Assembly: GCF_009796785.1 (NCBI RefSeq)
Contig: NZ_CP047026.1
Location: 3,454,501-3,518,500, forward strand
DNA from: Polaribacter sp. L3A8
Lineage (GTDB): Bacteria; Bacteroidota; Bacteroidia; Flavobacteriales; Flavobacteriaceae
Length of the DNA stretch: 64,000 nucleotides
Direction of reading: 5' to 3'
The translations under genes were made by a program, and so were the position numbers. Positions 50,522-61,600 of this stretch are shown here, piece after piece. The stretch's first letter is position 1; every line of letters starts with the position of its first letter. Below the pieces are notes generated by a model. It did no database searches and was not told the origin of the DNA. It worked only from the letters and a program-made list of their open reading frames with translations.

Positions 50522-53140
50522 TTACACTAAATACTCTTTTGCTCTATCTAAAGCTTTAGGAATTCCTCCAGGGTTTTTCCCGCCAGCAGTTGCAAAGAAA
50601 TTTTGTCCACCACCACCACCGTGTATTAGTTTACCTAATTCTCTTACTACTTTTCCTGCATCGTAACCACGTTCATTTGCTAATTCTTTAGAGATATAAC
50701 AGGTTAACATTGCTTTGTCTTTTGCTGCAGATGAAGCAAAAAATAAGAAAGCATTTTGATGTTCTTTTCCTAATTCGAATGCTAGGTTTTTAATTCCGTT
50801 TTGGTCTAAATCTACCTTTGTAGCTAAAAACTGAACACCATTAATTTCTTGAATTTTATTTTTTAATTCGTCAGATAAATTTTGAGCTTTATCTCGTAAT
50901 AATTGTTCAATTTGTTTCTGTAGAGAAGTGTTTGCTTCCTGTAACTTCTGAACAGCTTTTACAGGCTCTTTTGCATTGTTTAATAAATCTTTAATTTCCA
51001 ATAATGATTTGTTATTTTCGAAATAAAAGTCTTTTACTGCTTCATTTGTAATAGCCTCAATTCTTCTAATACCAGAAGCAACTGCGCCTTCAGACTTTAT
51101 TTTAAAATGCCAAATATCACTTGTGTTTTTTACATGAGTTCCGCCACAAAGTTCTATCGATTTGCCAAATTTTATAGCTCTAACAGTATCTCCATATTTT
51201 TCTCCAAATAAAGCCATTGCACCATCGTCAATTGCTTCTTGCATTGGTATATTTCTTTTTTCTATTAAAGGAAGTTTACCTTCAATTCTTCTGTTTACAA
51301 AGTTTTCTATTTCATGTAATTCTTCTACTGTTAATTTAGAAAAATGAGAAAAATCGAAACGTAAAGACTTAGAATGTACTGCAGAACCTTTTTGTTCTAC
51401 ATGTGTTCCTAAAACCTCTCTTAAAGCTTGGTGTAATAAGTGTGTTGCTGTATGGTTACATTCTGTTCTGTGGCGTTGTTTATCATCTACAACAGCCTTA
51501 AAAGTTTCTTTTATATCTTTTGGAAGGTTTTTTGTAAAGTGAATAATAACGTTATTTTCTTTCTTGGTATCTAAAATGTAAATTACATTTCCATGTACAT
51601 CTTCTAAATAACCTTTATCACCAGCTTGTCCTCCTCCTTCAGGATAAAAAGGGGTTAAATTAAAAACAAGTTGAAACATTTCTCCGTCTTTTTTAGACGT
51701 TACTTTTCTATATCTTGTTAGTTTAACGTTTGCTTGTAAAGAATCGTAACCTATAAATTCTTCAGTAATATCATCAACTAAAACAGTCCAATCTTCTGTA
51801 GATGTTTCACTAGCTGCTCTAGATCTATTTTTTTGTTTTTGAAGGTGCTCTTGAAATCCTTTTTCGTCTAAAGTATATCCTTTTTCAGATAAAATTAAAG
51901 CAGTTAAATCTACAGGGAAACCAAACGTATCATATAATTCAAAAACTTTTTCACCAGAAATTTCTTTTGTCTTAGAAGATGCTATAATACCATCTAATAT
52001 AACCAAACCTTGGTCTAACGTTCTTAAAAAAGAAGTTTCTTCTTCCTTTATAACATTTTCTATTAATTGCTTTTGTGCTTTTAATTCAGGGAAAGCTTCT
52101 CCCATTTTCTTACTTAATACATCTACCAATCTATAAATAAAAGGTTCTTTTTTGTCTAAGAATGTAAATCCGTAACGAACTGCACGTCTTAAAATTCTTC
52201 TAATTACGTAACCAGCACCAGTATTACTTGGTAATTGCCCATCTGCAATAGAAAAAGCAACCGCTCTAACATGATCAGAAATTACACGAGTTGCAATGTC
52301 TTGTTTCACGTTAGTACCATATTTTGTGTTTGTAATTGTGCTAATTTCACGAATAATAGGTTTAAAAATATCAGTATCATAATTAGATTGTACGTTCTGT
52401 AAAACCATACACAAACGTTCAAATCCCATTCCGGTATCAATATGCTTGTTTGGTAATTCTTCTAAAGTTCCGTTTGCTTTTCTATTGTATTGCATAAAAA
52501 CTAAATTCCAAATTTCTACAACATGCGGGTGGTCTTCATTAATTAAAGAGCTACCAGCTACTTTTGCTTTTTCTTCTGCCGAACGAATATCTACATGAAT
52601 TTCAGAACAAGGCCCGCAAGGTCCTTGCTCTCCCATTTCCCAAAAGTTATCTTTTTTATTTCCTTTTAAAATTCTGTCTTCAGGAATCAATTTTTTCCAG
52701 ATGTTATACGCATCAGAATCCATTTCTAAATTGTCATCATCATCAGAACCTTCAAAAACGGTAACATATAAAATGTCTTTATCTATTTTGTAAACTTCGG
52801 TTAATAACTCCCAAGCCCAAGCAATTGCTTCTTCTCTAAAATAATCTCCAAAAGACCAGTTACCTAGCATTTCAAATAAAGTATGATGATACGTATCGTA
52901 ACCAACTTCTTCTAAATCGTTATGCTTACCAGAAACACGCAAACATTTTTGAGAATCTGCTATTCTATTCTTTTTTGGAACCCCATTTCCTAAGAAGTAT
53001 TCTTTAAAAGGCGCCATTCCAGAATTTACAAACATTAAAGTTGGGTCGTCCTTAGTTACCATAGGTGCAGAAGGAACAATTAAATGAGATTTTTCCTTAA
53101 AAAAGTTTAAAAACGTAGCGCGAATATCTTGTGATTTCAT
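50522..53140 (-). CDS. alaS: Alanyl-tRNA synthetase
   Basis: Charges and edits tRNA-Ala. The ATG at 53140 gives 872 residues beginning [17 protein letters not shown]. The catalytic class II core has [20 protein letters not shown] and GNWSFGDYF. The editing domain has [16 protein letters not shown] and [12 protein letters not shown], with the zinc-type His, His, Cys and His set all present. The C-Ala region ends with [19 protein letters not shown]. Length is as expected. It is divergent from the M23 peptidase gene with about 160 bases between. The intact metal site contrasts with dnaG, accD and proS. Confidence 0.97.
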   Translation of the reverse strand: MKSQDIRATFLNFFKEKSHLIVPSAPMVTKDDPTLMFVNSGMAPFKEYFLGNGVPKKNRIADSQKCLRVSGKHNDLEEVGYDTYHHTLFEMLGNWSFGDYFREEAIAWAWELLTEVYKIDKDILYVTVFEGSDDDDNLEMDSDAYNIWKKLIPEDRILKGNKKDNFWEMGEQGPCGPCSEIHVDIRSAEEKAKVAGSSLINEDHPHVVEIWNLVFMQYNRKANGTLEELPNKHIDTGMGFERLCMVLQNVQSNYDTDIFKPIIREISTITNTKYGTNVKQDIATRVISDHVRAVAFSIADGQLPSNTGAGYVIRRILRRAVRYGFTFLDKKEPFIYRLVDVLSKKMGEAFPELKAQKQLIENVIKEEETSFLRTLDQGLVILDGIIASSKTKEISGEKVFELYDTFGFPVDLTALILSEKGYTLDEKGFQEHLQKQKNRSRAASETSTEDWTVLVDDITEEFIGYDSLQANVKLTRYRKVTSKKDGEMFQLVFNLTPFYPEGGGQAGDKGYLEDVHGNVIYILDTKKENNVIIHFTKNLPKDIKETFKAVVDDKQRHRTECNHTATHLLHQALREVLGTHVEQKGSAVHSKSLRFDFSHFSKLTVEELHEIENFVNRRIEGKLPLIEKRNIPMQEAIDDGAMALFGEKYGDTVRAIKFGKSIELCGGTHVKNTSDIWHFKIKSEGAVASGIRRIEAITNEAVKDFYFENNKSLLEIKDLLNNAKEPVKAVQKLQEANTSLQKQIEQLLRDKAQNLSDELKNKIQEINGVQFLATKVDLDQNGIKNLAFELGKEHQNAFLFFASSAAKDKAMLTCYISKELANERGYDAGKVVRELGKLIHGGGGGQNFFATAGGKNPGGIPKALDRAKEYLV

Positions 53141-53301
53141 AAAAAAAGAAGTTTCCAACAAGTTGGATTATGTTAAATTATTTTTAAAAAAAACTGCGAA
53201 TAAAAAGCAGTTGTAAAACATTTTGTAAATTCGTAACTTAATAGATACGAGTTTTAAATATAAGACTCTCGTTACAGAACAAAAATAGTATATTTAGCAT
53301 T

Positions 53302-54270
53302 ATGGCAAAAGTAAAATATTATTACGATGCAGACACACTTTCTTACAGGAAAATTGCTGTAAATAAGGGTGATTACTACAAGAAATCTGTTTTTGGGGTA
53401 TTGGCTATCGTTTTAACAGCTTTCTTTGGTTTTATTATTTTAAGTCAGTTTATAATGTCGCCAAGAGAACGTTCTCAAAAAAGAGAATTAGAAAATTTAA
53501 AGTTGCATTACGAGTTGCTTTCTAAACGAATGGAAGAAGGTTCTTCTATTTTGGCACAACTACAAGAAAGAGATAATAATATTTATAGAACTTATTTTGA
53601 AGCAAACCCTATTTCTGATGAACAAAGAAAAGCAGGTTTTGGCGGTGTAAATAGGTATAAATATTTAGAAGGTTTTGATAATTCTACGATGATTACTAAG
53701 GTAACTAAAGATATAGATTTACTTTCTAAACAATTGGTTGTGCAATCTAAATCTTTAGATGAAATAGTATTGTTAGCAAAAGAAAAAGAAAAAATGTTAG
53801 CTTCTATACCTGCGATTTTACCTGTTAAAATTAAAGATTTAACAAGAATGGCTTCTGGTTATAAATGGAGAATGCACCCGATTTTAAAAATTAGAAAATT
53901 CCATAAAGGAATGGATTTTACAGCCCCAATTGGAACACCAATTTTTGCCTCTGGTAATGGAGACGTAATTAGAGCGGAGAAAAGTGCAACTTTTGGTAAT
54001 GTGGTCTATATAGAACATGGGTATGGGTATAAAACTATTTATGCACATATGAGTAAAATTAAGGCTAGAAGAGGTGATAAAGTAAAACGAGGAGATTTAA
54101 TTGGTTATGTAGGCAATACAGGGCGTTCTGTCTCTTCTCACTTACATTATGAGGTTCATAAGAATGATAGAGCTGTTAATCCTATCAATTTTTACTACGG
54201 AGATTTAACACCAGAAGAATTTTCTGCGATGCAAAAAGCAGCAGAAGAAGAAGGACAATCTTACGATTAA
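53302..54270 (+). CDS. M23-family metallopeptidase (cell-wall hydrolase or NlpD-like factor)
   Basis: A 322-residue single-pass membrane protein. One hydrophobic helix (about 32-54) is followed by a coiled-coil stalk (about 60-170) and a LytM domain (about 195-300). The domain's zinc ligands are intact: HKGMDFTAPIGTPI (His and Asp) and SSHLHYEVHKNDRAVNP (HxH), with ASGNGDVIRAEKS and GYKTIYAHMSKI. So catalysis is possible, unlike EnvC or NlpD. It cleaves or helps cleave peptidoglycan cross-links. The MerR-family gene lies 84 bases downstream on the same strand. Confidence 0.92.
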   Translation: MAKVKYYYDADTLSYRKIAVNKGDYYKKSVFGVLAIVLTAFFGFIILSQFIMSPRERSQKRELENLKLHYELLSKRMEEGSSILAQLQERDNNIYRTYFEANPISDEQRKAGFGGVNRYKYLEGFDNSTMITKVTKDIDLLSKQLVVQSKSLDEIVLLAKEKEKMLASIPAILPVKIKDLTRMASGYKWRMHPILKIRKFHKGMDFTAPIGTPIFASGNGDVIRAEKSATFGNVVYIEHGYGYKTIYAHMSKIKARRGDKVKRGDLIGYVGNTGRSVSSHLHYEVHKNDRAVNPINFYYGDLTPEEFSAMQKAAEEEGQSYD

Positions 54271-54354
54271 AATGGTGTAATTGCGTAATCGTTTATCTGT
54301 TTAAATGAATACACAATTATACTTATACACAGTTAAACAATTACACAATAAAAG

Positions 54355-54684
54355 ATGCACGTAGACTTACCAGAAAAAAGGTATTATAAAATAGGTGAAG
54401 TTGCTAAAGCGTTTAACGTAAATACTTCTTTAATTCGTTTTTGGGAAAAAGAGTTTGATATTATCAAACCTAAAAAGAATGCCAAAGGAAACCGTTTATT
54501 TACCCAAGAAGATATTAAGAATTTTAAATTAATTTTTAGTCTTGTAAAAGAACGCGGTTTTACGTTAGATGGAGCAAAACAAAAACTAAAACAGAATCCC
54601 GAATCTATAGTTCATAATCAGGATATTATTAATAGGTTAGAAGGGGTAAAGGCAGAATTGATTAAAATTAAAAATCAATTGTAA
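54355..54684 (+). CDS. MerR-family transcriptional regulator
   Basis: A 109-residue DNA-binding protein. The winged-helix MerR motif YYKIGEVAKAFNVNTSLIRFWEKEFDII (about 10-37) and GNRLFTQEDIKNFKLIFSLVKERGFTLDGAKQKL cover most of it. The effector-binding part is only a short helix (about 90-109) with no Cys ligands for metals, so its signal is unknown. In Bacteroidetes this type often sits beside an M23 peptidase and LemA as here. It may regulate its neighbours; untested. Confidence 0.9.
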   Translation: MHVDLPEKRYYKIGEVAKAFNVNTSLIRFWEKEFDIIKPKKNAKGNRLFTQEDIKNFKLIFSLVKERGFTLDGAKQKLKQNPESIVHNQDIINRLEGVKAELIKIKNQL

Positions 54685-54801
54685 CATTTTCTTTATTTAA
54701 GTGTCTAATAAATTGATAGGTGCCAATATCCTTTACGTTGTCAAGAATATTCGGTAATTTTGTGAAACAAAAAATCAATCAAAAATTTAAAAATAGAAAT
54801 T

Positions 54802-55410
54802 ATGAAAAAATGGTTAATTCCGGTAATAGTAATATTAGTAATTGTTTTCGGACTTTACAATTGGGGAAAAGGTTTTAATAACGAAGCTGTTGTTTTACAG
54901 GAAGATGCAAAAACAACTTGGTCTAATGTAGAAAGTGCTTACCAACGTAGAAACGATTTAATTGGTAATCTAGTAAAAACAGTACAAGGAGCAGCAGATT
55001 TTGAAAAAGAAACCTTAACAGATGTTATTAATGCAAGAGCAAAAGCAACTTCTGTAAATATAAATGCAGGAGATTTAACACCAGAAAAAATGGCACAATT
55101 TCAACAAGCGCAAGCAGGTATGAGTGGTGCTCTTTCTAAATTATTAGTTTCTGTAGAGCGTTATCCAGAGTTAAAAGCAAATGCAAACTTCTTAGAATTA
55201 CAAAGTCAATTAGAAGGAACAGAAAATAGAATTAACGTTGCCAGAGATCGTTTTAATGAAGGGGTAAACGGTTATAATAAGCATATAAAAGTGTTTCCAA
55301 ATTCTTTGTTAGCAGGAATGTTTAATTTTGATGAAATGGATCGTTTTAAAGCAAACGCAGGATCGGAAAATGCACCTGATGTAAACTTTGATTTTAACAA
55401 GAAAAAATAA
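54802..55410 (+). CDS. LemA-family protein
   Basis: A 202-residue membrane-anchored helical protein. A single N-terminal helix (about 5-23: LIPVIVILVIVFGLY) is followed by the LemA core: WSNVESAYQRRNDLIGNLVKTVQGAADFEKETL, TDVINARAKAT, LSKLLVSVERYPELKANANFLELQSQLEGTENRI and VARDRFNEGVNGYN. The function of LemA is poorly known; it accumulates with membrane or heat stress proteins in other bacteria. It is 5 bases before the first TPM gene, an arrangement repeated in many bacteria. Confidence 0.9.
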   Translation: MKKWLIPVIVILVIVFGLYNWGKGFNNEAVVLQEDAKTTWSNVESAYQRRNDLIGNLVKTVQGAADFEKETLTDVINARAKATSVNINAGDLTPEKMAQFQQAQAGMSGALSKLLVSVERYPELKANANFLELQSQLEGTENRINVARDRFNEGVNGYNKHIKVFPNSLLAGMFNFDEMDRFKANAGSENAPDVNFDFNKKK

Positions 55411-55415
55411 GAAAA

Positions 55416-55853
55416 ATGTCTAAGGTAGAAGCATTTCTTTCTCCAGAAGAAGAACAAGAAATTATTTCTGCGATTAGAGTTGCAGAGAAAAATACTTCTG
55501 GCGAAATTCGTATACATATTGAGGCTTCCACAGAGAAGAATCATGACAAGAGAGCGTTAGAAGTATTTCATCTGCTAAAAATGAACAACACTAAAGATGA
55601 TAATGCGGTGTTAATTTACGTTGCCGTAAAAGACAAAAAATTTGTTATTTATGGTGATAAAGGAATTAATAAAGTAGTTCCTACAGATTTTTGGAATACC
55701 ACAAAAGATGTGATGCAAAATCATTTTAAAAAGGGTGATTTTAAACAAGGAATTGTAGACGGAATTTTAAAAGCAGGAGAAGAATTACAAGCTCATTTTC
55801 CTTGGCAAATTGATGATGAAGATGAACTTTCTAATGAGATTTCTAAAGGATGA
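55416..55853 (+). CDS. TPM-domain protein (soluble)
   Basis: A 145-residue protein that is one TPM_phosphatase domain without signal peptide or membrane helix: LSPEEEQEIISAIRVAEKNTSGEIRIHIE, VFHLLKMNNTKDDNAVLIYVAVKDKKFVIYGDKGI and FWNTTKDVMQNHFKKGDFKQGIVDGI. The TPM domain appears in photosystem maintenance in plants and in bacterial membrane proteins; an acid-phosphatase activity was proposed but not settled. Its last 4 bases overlap the next TPM gene (ATGA), so the two are translationally coupled. Confidence 0.88.
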   Translation: MSKVEAFLSPEEEQEIISAIRVAEKNTSGEIRIHIEASTEKNHDKRALEVFHLLKMNNTKDDNAVLIYVAVKDKKFVIYGDKGINKVVPTDFWNTTKDVMQNHFKKGDFKQGIVDGILKAGEELQAHFPWQIDDEDELSNEISKG

Positions 55854-56695
55854 ATTTAAAAAAAGTTTACAGTTTTCGATTTTCAGTTTCTAGTAAAAAG
55901 GCATTTACTTTACTTGCTTTTTTATGTACGTTAAGTCTTTTTTCTCAAGGATTTAAAATTCCAGAAACGCCTAAATTTCAAACAAGTGTTTATGATTATG
56001 TTGGGTTACTTACTCCGAATCAGAAAACGAGTTTAGAAAGTAAATTAGTACGTTATTCAGATACTACATCTACCCAAATTGTAATAGCTATTATTGCATC
56101 CACCGAAGGTGAGAATATTAGTTATTTAGCCGCAAATTGGGGTGAGAAATGGGGGATAGGAGATGCAGCAAAAGACAATGGTGTTTTAATATTGTTGGCT
56201 CAGAATGATAAAAAAATTGCAATTCAAGCAGGTAGAGGAACAGAACATGTATTAACTGATTTTCAATCGAAAAGAATTATTGAAAGAGTAATTATTCCTG
56301 AGTTTAAAAGAGGAGGTTTTTATAGCGGTTTAGACAAGGGATCTGATTATGTTTTTAAAACCTTAAACGGAGAGTTTGAAGGTACTCGCCAAAAAGAAGC
56401 TGATGGATTTGATCCTGGAATTATCATTTTTATCATAATCATTATTATCTTTTTTATTTTAATTTCTAGAGGAAATAAAAATAACGGAAGTGGTGGTAGA
56501 GGTTTTAGAAGAGGTTCTATTGCAGATACTATTTTCGATGCCATTATTTTAAGTAATGCAGGTAGAGGTGGCGGAAGCTTTGGCGGCGGCGGTTTTGGAG
56601 GGTCTTCTGGAGGAGGCAGTTTTGGAGGCGGTGGCTTTGGTGGAGGCTTCGGTGGCGGTAGTTTTGGTGGAGGTGGCGCTTCTGGAGGCTGGTAA
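55850..56695 (+). CDS. Membrane-anchored TPM-domain protein with Gly-rich tail
   Basis: A 281-residue YgcG-like protein. The N-terminal signal (about 18-34) leads into a TPM domain (about 40-165: VYDYVGLLTPNQKTSLESKL, TQIVIAIIASTEGENISYLAANWGEKWGIG, NGVLILLAQNDKKIAIQAGRG). One transmembrane helix follows (about 186-203: IIIFIIIIIIFFILIS) and then a tail made almost wholly of Gly, Ser and Phe (GGGSFGGGGFGG units) to the C-terminus GGW. The start overlaps the preceding TPM gene. LemA-TPM-TPM is a conserved set, presumably acting together at the inner membrane. Confidence 0.9.
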   Translation: MNLKKVYSFRFSVSSKKAFTLLAFLCTLSLFSQGFKIPETPKFQTSVYDYVGLLTPNQKTSLESKLVRYSDTTSTQIVIAIIASTEGENISYLAANWGEKWGIGDAAKDNGVLILLAQNDKKIAIQAGRGTEHVLTDFQSKRIIERVIIPEFKRGGFYSGLDKGSDYVFKTLNGEFEGTRQKEADGFDPGIIIFIIIIIIFFILISRGNKNNGSGGRGFRRGSIADTIFDAIILSNAGRGGGSFGGGGFGGSSGGGSFGGGGFGGGFGGGSFGGGGASGGW

Positions 56696-56820
56696 TAAAC
56701 AGGTCTTTTACTTTTTTTAGAAATAAAATTCATAGTACATAAAAATAAAATTAAAAATGAGTCCCTTCTGGTTTTACAAAAACTAGAAGGGCTTGTTTAT
56801 TAACACACAAAAGGTTCTTT

Positions 56821-57666
56821 ATGAAAAAAATAGTTATTGTTTTTAGTTTCTTACTCTCTGTTTCTTGTCAGAATTTTGGCAGTTTAAAACTTATTTCAGA
56901 TTTATCGAAAGACTTAGAAGAAGTTTCTGGTACAGAAGTAGTTTCTAATTCAGATTTAATTTGGATGTTAAATGATGGTGGAAATAAGCCTAAAATTTAT
57001 GGGGTTTCTTCTAGAGGAAGCATCGAAAAAGAGCTTACCATAAAAGAAAAAAATAACGATTGGGAAGATTTAACTTCTGATGAAGATGGAAACCTTTATA
57101 TAGGTGATTTTGGAAACAATGATAGCAAAAGGAAAAACCTTGTTATTCTAAAAGTAAATCATGAAGATTTAACAAGTGATAAAAAAGTAAAAGTAGAAAA
57201 AATTAAGTTTTATTACCCTAATCAAACAAAATTTCCACCTAAAAAGAAGCAACTTTTTTTTGATGCAGAATCTTTCTTTTACTATAAGAACTCGCTTTAC
57301 GTTTTTACAAAAAGTAGAGTAAAAAGTAAATTCGGAAAAACTTCTTTATATCGAATTCCTGCCAAGGAAGGAGAATATGAAGCTCAATTTATTTCTGAAT
57401 TTAATAATTGTGATGAAATGGATTGTTGGATTACTTCTGCCGATATTTCTAATGATGGGAGTAAAGTGGCATTGTTATCACCATCTTATGTTCTTCTTTT
57501 TTCTGATTATAAAGACGATGATTTTTTATCAGGAAAATTCACGAAGATTCATTTAAAGTACAGTTCTCAAAAAGAAGGAATTACTTTTAAAGACAATAAC
57601 ACCTTGCTAATTACCGATGAAAAAGCACATGGTGCTGGTGGTAATTTTTATGAGTTAAAGCTGTAA
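56821..57666 (+). CDS. Lipoprotein with a predicted propeller-like fold (unknown)
   Basis: A 281-residue lipoprotein: signal MKKIVIVFSFLLSVSCQN, Cys about residue 16. The mature chain resembles SdiA-regulated or esterase-like propellers: SKDLEEVSGTEVVSNSDLIW, MLNDGGNKPKIYGV, NDWEDLTSDEDGNLYIGDFGNN, FDAESFFYYKNSLYVFTK, and CDEMDCWITSADISNDGSKVALLS, then ITDEKAHGAGGNFYELKL. The repeated D-x-x-G/N-N and L-Y-x-F strands fit a beta propeller. Two Cys near residue 200 (NCDEMDC) could form a disulfide. Function unknown; it is the first of two exported genes here. Confidence 0.7.
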   Translation: MKKIVIVFSFLLSVSCQNFGSLKLISDLSKDLEEVSGTEVVSNSDLIWMLNDGGNKPKIYGVSSRGSIEKELTIKEKNNDWEDLTSDEDGNLYIGDFGNNDSKRKNLVILKVNHEDLTSDKKVKVEKIKFYYPNQTKFPPKKKQLFFDAESFFYYKNSLYVFTKSRVKSKFGKTSLYRIPAKEGEYEAQFISEFNNCDEMDCWITSADISNDGSKVALLSPSYVLLFSDYKDDDFLSGKFTKIHLKYSSQKEGITFKDNNTLLITDEKAHGAGGNFYELKL

Positions 57667-57770
57667 CGTTGTTTTTGTTTTAGAAGTTAAAAAGTACCTT
57701 TCGGAAACTATGTGCTTTATCCTTTTATGAGGATTATTATATTTAAGGTATAATAAAAAAAATAAAAGTT

Positions 57771-58088
57771 ATGAAAGTATTCGTTTTAGCATTTAGTATG
57801 TTTTCCTTCTTGTTTTTTATGGAAATCGAGAATAATCCAAAAGAAAATCAACCTAAAATAGAGGTTGTAATTGGTAGTAGTTTTAAATTGATAAATGATA
57901 CAAAAAACAAAGTAAGTATTTATACAGGTACTGGGTTTGTGTCTTTAAACAAAGGTTCTAGTACAAGTGTTGGTTGCAATGTAGGTAAAGAAGTTTGTTG
58001 GGCTAGCAAAGGAAAAAAAGGTAAAGTTATTTTTAAAATAGCATCTACACATTGCGGAAAAACAATAAAACTATCTACTGTACTTTAA
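57771..58088 (+). CDS. Hypothetical exported small protein with three Cys
   Basis: A 105-residue protein with a hydrophobic N-terminus (MKVFVLAFSMFSFLFFMEIE, signal or anchor) and a small beta-rich mature domain: FKLINDTKNKVSIYTGTGFVSL, SSTSVGCNVGKEVCWASKGKKG and IASTHCGKTIKL. The three Cys (two within GCNVGKEVC, one in HC) may bind a ligand or form a disulfide. I know no family name. It stands alone with about 100 bases from the preceding lipoprotein gene; no clear terminator between. Confidence 0.6.
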   Translation: MKVFVLAFSMFSFLFFMEIENNPKENQPKIEVVIGSSFKLINDTKNKVSIYTGTGFVSLNKGSSTSVGCNVGKEVCWASKGKKGKVIFKIASTHCGKTIKLSTVL

Positions 58089-58204
58089 TTCTTTAAGATG
58101 AAATATCTAAAATATTATAGGTTAGAATTATTACTCTTTTTTCTATATAGTTTTATATGTTTTCTTCTGGTTGTATTTTAATTTTATAGGTAACCAAAAT
58201 TATA

Positions 58205-58245
58205 AAAATAGCCGAAAATAAATAGGTTTACAGCTATTTTTTTAT
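58205..58245 (-). terminator. Weak terminator after the DUF423 gene
   Basis: AAAATAGC / GCTATTTT stem with a long A/T loop and flanking A/T runs just beyond the stop of the DUF423 gene. The loop of about 18 bases makes it weak. Confidence 0.4.
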
Positions 58246-58248
58246 TAC

Positions 58249-58623
58249 TTATATAAACTTATAAATTAACAAGCCCCAACCCAAAATTAAGCACAAACCA
58301 CCTAATGGAGTAATTGGGCCTAAAAAGCTTAACTTTTTATTATTGGCAGACGAAATAACCAGACCATAAATAGAAAATGAAAATAAAAGAATTCCAATGA
58401 TAAAGAAGTAAACAATGTAGTTGTCTAAAGTGAGTTGTTGGTTTAATTGAAAACCTAAAACAAGTAAAACGATTGCATGATACATTTGGTATTTTACACC
58501 TGTTTCAAAACTTTGTAATTGATCTGTACTTAGTTTTTTCTTTAAAAGATGTGCTCCGAATGCGCCAAAAACTACTGCTGTTAACCCAAAAATTGCTCCT
58601 GAAATTAATGCTAATTTATCCAT
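58249..58623 (-). CDS. DUF423 (YgdD-like) membrane protein
   Basis: A 124-residue protein with four hydrophobic helices (about 5-25, 45-60, 68-88 and 101-120). The DUF423 signature is clear: SGAIFGLTAVVFGAFGAHLLKKKLS, SFETGVKYQMYHAIVLLVLGF and PLGGLCLILGWGLL. The family is widespread and uncharacterised. It starts 6 bases after the stop of the large metallophosphatase gene upstream and so is probably cotranscribed with it. Confidence 0.9.
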   Translation of the reverse strand: MDKLALISGAIFGLTAVVFGAFGAHLLKKKLSTDQLQSFETGVKYQMYHAIVLLVLGFQLNQQLTLDNYIVYFFIIGILLFSFSIYGLVISSANNKKLSFLGPITPLGGLCLILGWGLLIYKFI

Positions 58624-58629
58624 AGTTTG

Positions 58630-61600
58630 TTAAAAATTGAATCCTAAATTAAATGTAACTCTTAAACCATCATCACTATTAAAAGCACCAATATTTGCTA
58701 CTAACATATTTGCAGCATTAAAGAAAACGCCTCCTCCAAAAGAGGTGTTAAATTTACTGTTGTTTAATGTTGTATTATCTTGTCCCCAAATAGTTCCGTA
58801 ATCAAACCCACTATAAATACCCATGTTTAAAGGTACAATACTTGTTTTAAACTTACTTAAAAGTAAACGTAGGTCTGTAGATTGATAAATGGAGTTTTTA
58901 CCCGTAAATCGTTGGTTTCTAAAACCTCTTAAACCATCATTTCCACCAATGCTTGCAGCTTGATAAAACTCGTAAGAATCCCCAAAATTAAAATGACTTT
59001 TTACTTTAGTTGCTAAGACTAATTTTCCGCTAGACACTAATTTATGATCAAAAGAAATAGCAGGAATTAAGTACCCAAAATTGTTGTCATTATTTAAGTT
59101 AGAAGTAAATCCTACTTTTAGAGATGTTTTTATCCCCATTGTTGGAAAAGCATTATTATCTACATTTTCGAATTCGTAGCCCGCTTCTGTATTTATAAAT
59201 TGTTGATTGCTAAAAATAGTAGAATTTGAATCAAACTCTTCAAGTATATATCTAAAGTCGGTTTGTTCTACTTTATAGTTTTGCAGGTTAACACCAATTT
59301 TAATTTTTCCACCCAAATCTCCTTTCCAATGCACAAAAGAACCGGCTGTAATTTCTCTTATTCGAACCCTATTGTAGTCCTCTTCTTTTTCTTCATCGTT
59401 TGCATTAAGGTTTATAGAATTATTTCCTATTCCAAAATAGTTCATTGCAAAATTAGGACTCGTAAAACGTGCATTTATACCAAGATTCCAATTCTTAAAA
59501 ACGTTTGCAAACTCGCTTGAATAATTCAGTTCAAAACCACTTGTAGCAAAATAATAAGAAGCATTTAAAGTGTGTTGCGACGTAAATGGGTTTCTCTCAA
59601 AACCATAAGCAGTGTATACGTTAGAAATCCCTATTTTTAAACCATCATCCGGATTAAAGCCAATTGTTGGTGTTATTAAAAATTGATTGTTTTTAAGCTT
59701 TCTGTAATCATAGATATTTGTTTCGTAATCATCCGTCAGTTTTCTGTTTCCTTTATTGGTGATAAACGTGTTTTTCTTCGATTTGTAATCGTATATTTTT
59801 ACTTTTTTACCGTTTATAATATTGTAAATATCATTGTTTTGTCCGCCAATAATTCTAACCTTAATTAAGTTTCTATCTTCTCCTTTTACTACAAAATGAT
59901 CATCATCATCTAAACCATAAATCCAAATTTCTTTGGTTTTAGATTTGTTATATGTTCGTTCATGAAAAACAGGGCCTTTTTCTCCTTTTATAATACGATA
60001 TCCTATAATTTTTGTGCTACCGTTAGGTAATCTATCAATATCAAACCAATCATCTTTATTTGTTCCCTTTATTACCTGAAACTTATTGATATGATCAAAA
60101 TAAGTATCAGAAATTTTCTGTAAATTTCTTCTTCTGCCTTGTAGTTTTGTTTTTATTTCTGCCACTGTTTTATCTCTTACTTCAACAGGGAAATTAGTAA
60201 AAGCGTCGTCTATTATTGCATCTGTAAGATGTGTCGTTATCATTTTTACTTGTGCATCCCAATCGGCTTTAGTTGCTTTTGTAATTAATGCCATGTCTAA
60301 AGGATACGGTTCTAAATTAAACCATTTAGGGCTATTTAATTCTTCTTCGTAAGACTGCATTAAACGTAAAGTGGGTATTATTTTTGTAGCAATACTTAAC
60401 AAGAATCCATCACCAAAAATAGAAAATGCCTGGTCTCTATCTCTAGGAACTGGTCTATAAATCGTTTGTTCTCCTTCTTCAAATTCAGCCCATCTCCATT
60501 GGTCTTCATGTCTATCCCAATCTCCAATTAACATATCAAACAAACGCGCTCTTATGTAAGATTTTTCGTCTAAAATATGATTTTCGTTTTTATTTAATTT
60601 CTTCAATAAATCGTCTGTACTAATTACTTTATCAGAAAAACCAAAGCTTTCTTTGTCTCCATGCCCAGAGGCAGCACGTTCTTCAATCATGTATAATTCG
60701 TCTCCAAATTCATCATTAAAACTGCCTAAACTATTTTGTTTAGGAATGTAATATAAAACAGGGTTTGTATGATAAATGCCAACCGCGTCAGACAATTTAC
60801 CAATGGTAAAAGGCGCATATGGGTGCGAGCCTGTAAAAACATCACTTAATAAATCTTCTGTAGCCGTATCATTAAATTGACCTTCTATATATTGATCTTT
60901 AAAAGCCACTGCTTGTAAATATTGTACTGCATTTTTACGTAAGGCACGCATTACATATTCTCTTCCTTTTTTATCTTCTAATCTTAAAGATTTAGATTGA
61001 TGACCGCCACCTTTTCTAACGGGTTTTAAACCACCAAAAAGCGTGTCTAAAGCTACTGTTGGTGAAATTACTTCTGTACCAAAATATTTTCTGTAACGTT
61101 TTCCCCATAAAAAACAGTAAACGCCGCTTTTATCAACCTCTTCTTTGGTGTAAATAGAAGATTTTTTCTCTGTAATGTTATTTTTAGGAAACGCAGTATC
61201 GTTTTTCTTTTCATTTGCTGGTAAAACGGCTGTTTCATAAACAACTGTATCATCTTTTACAGCATAAAAACGAACGTTAGAAGAACCGTCTTTGTAAATG
61301 TCTAATTTAGCAAAACCTTGCGCTGCATACGTAAATTTAGCATTACCGGTTAATTTAGTTGGTGTTGTTTTAGAGCCAGAACCACTAACTATTTGCGGAA
61401 GATTGTCTTCTACTATGTATTGTAAATTATGATCGTGACCAGAAACAAAAATAGTTTTATCATTCTCTTGAGAAAGCGTTATAATACGTTTTCTAAGCTC
61501 ATTGTATTTTTTATTTTGAATGTCGGTATTTGAAAGTCCAGATGTTTTTCTAATTAAATTTTTAAGAGAACCTAAAATTGGTAATGGATTTGTATGACTC

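Noticed and set aside
56347..56733. Pro/Lys-rich minus-strand ORF over the TPM gene tail
   Set aside because: It is the complement of the Gly-rich tail and part of the preceding helix.
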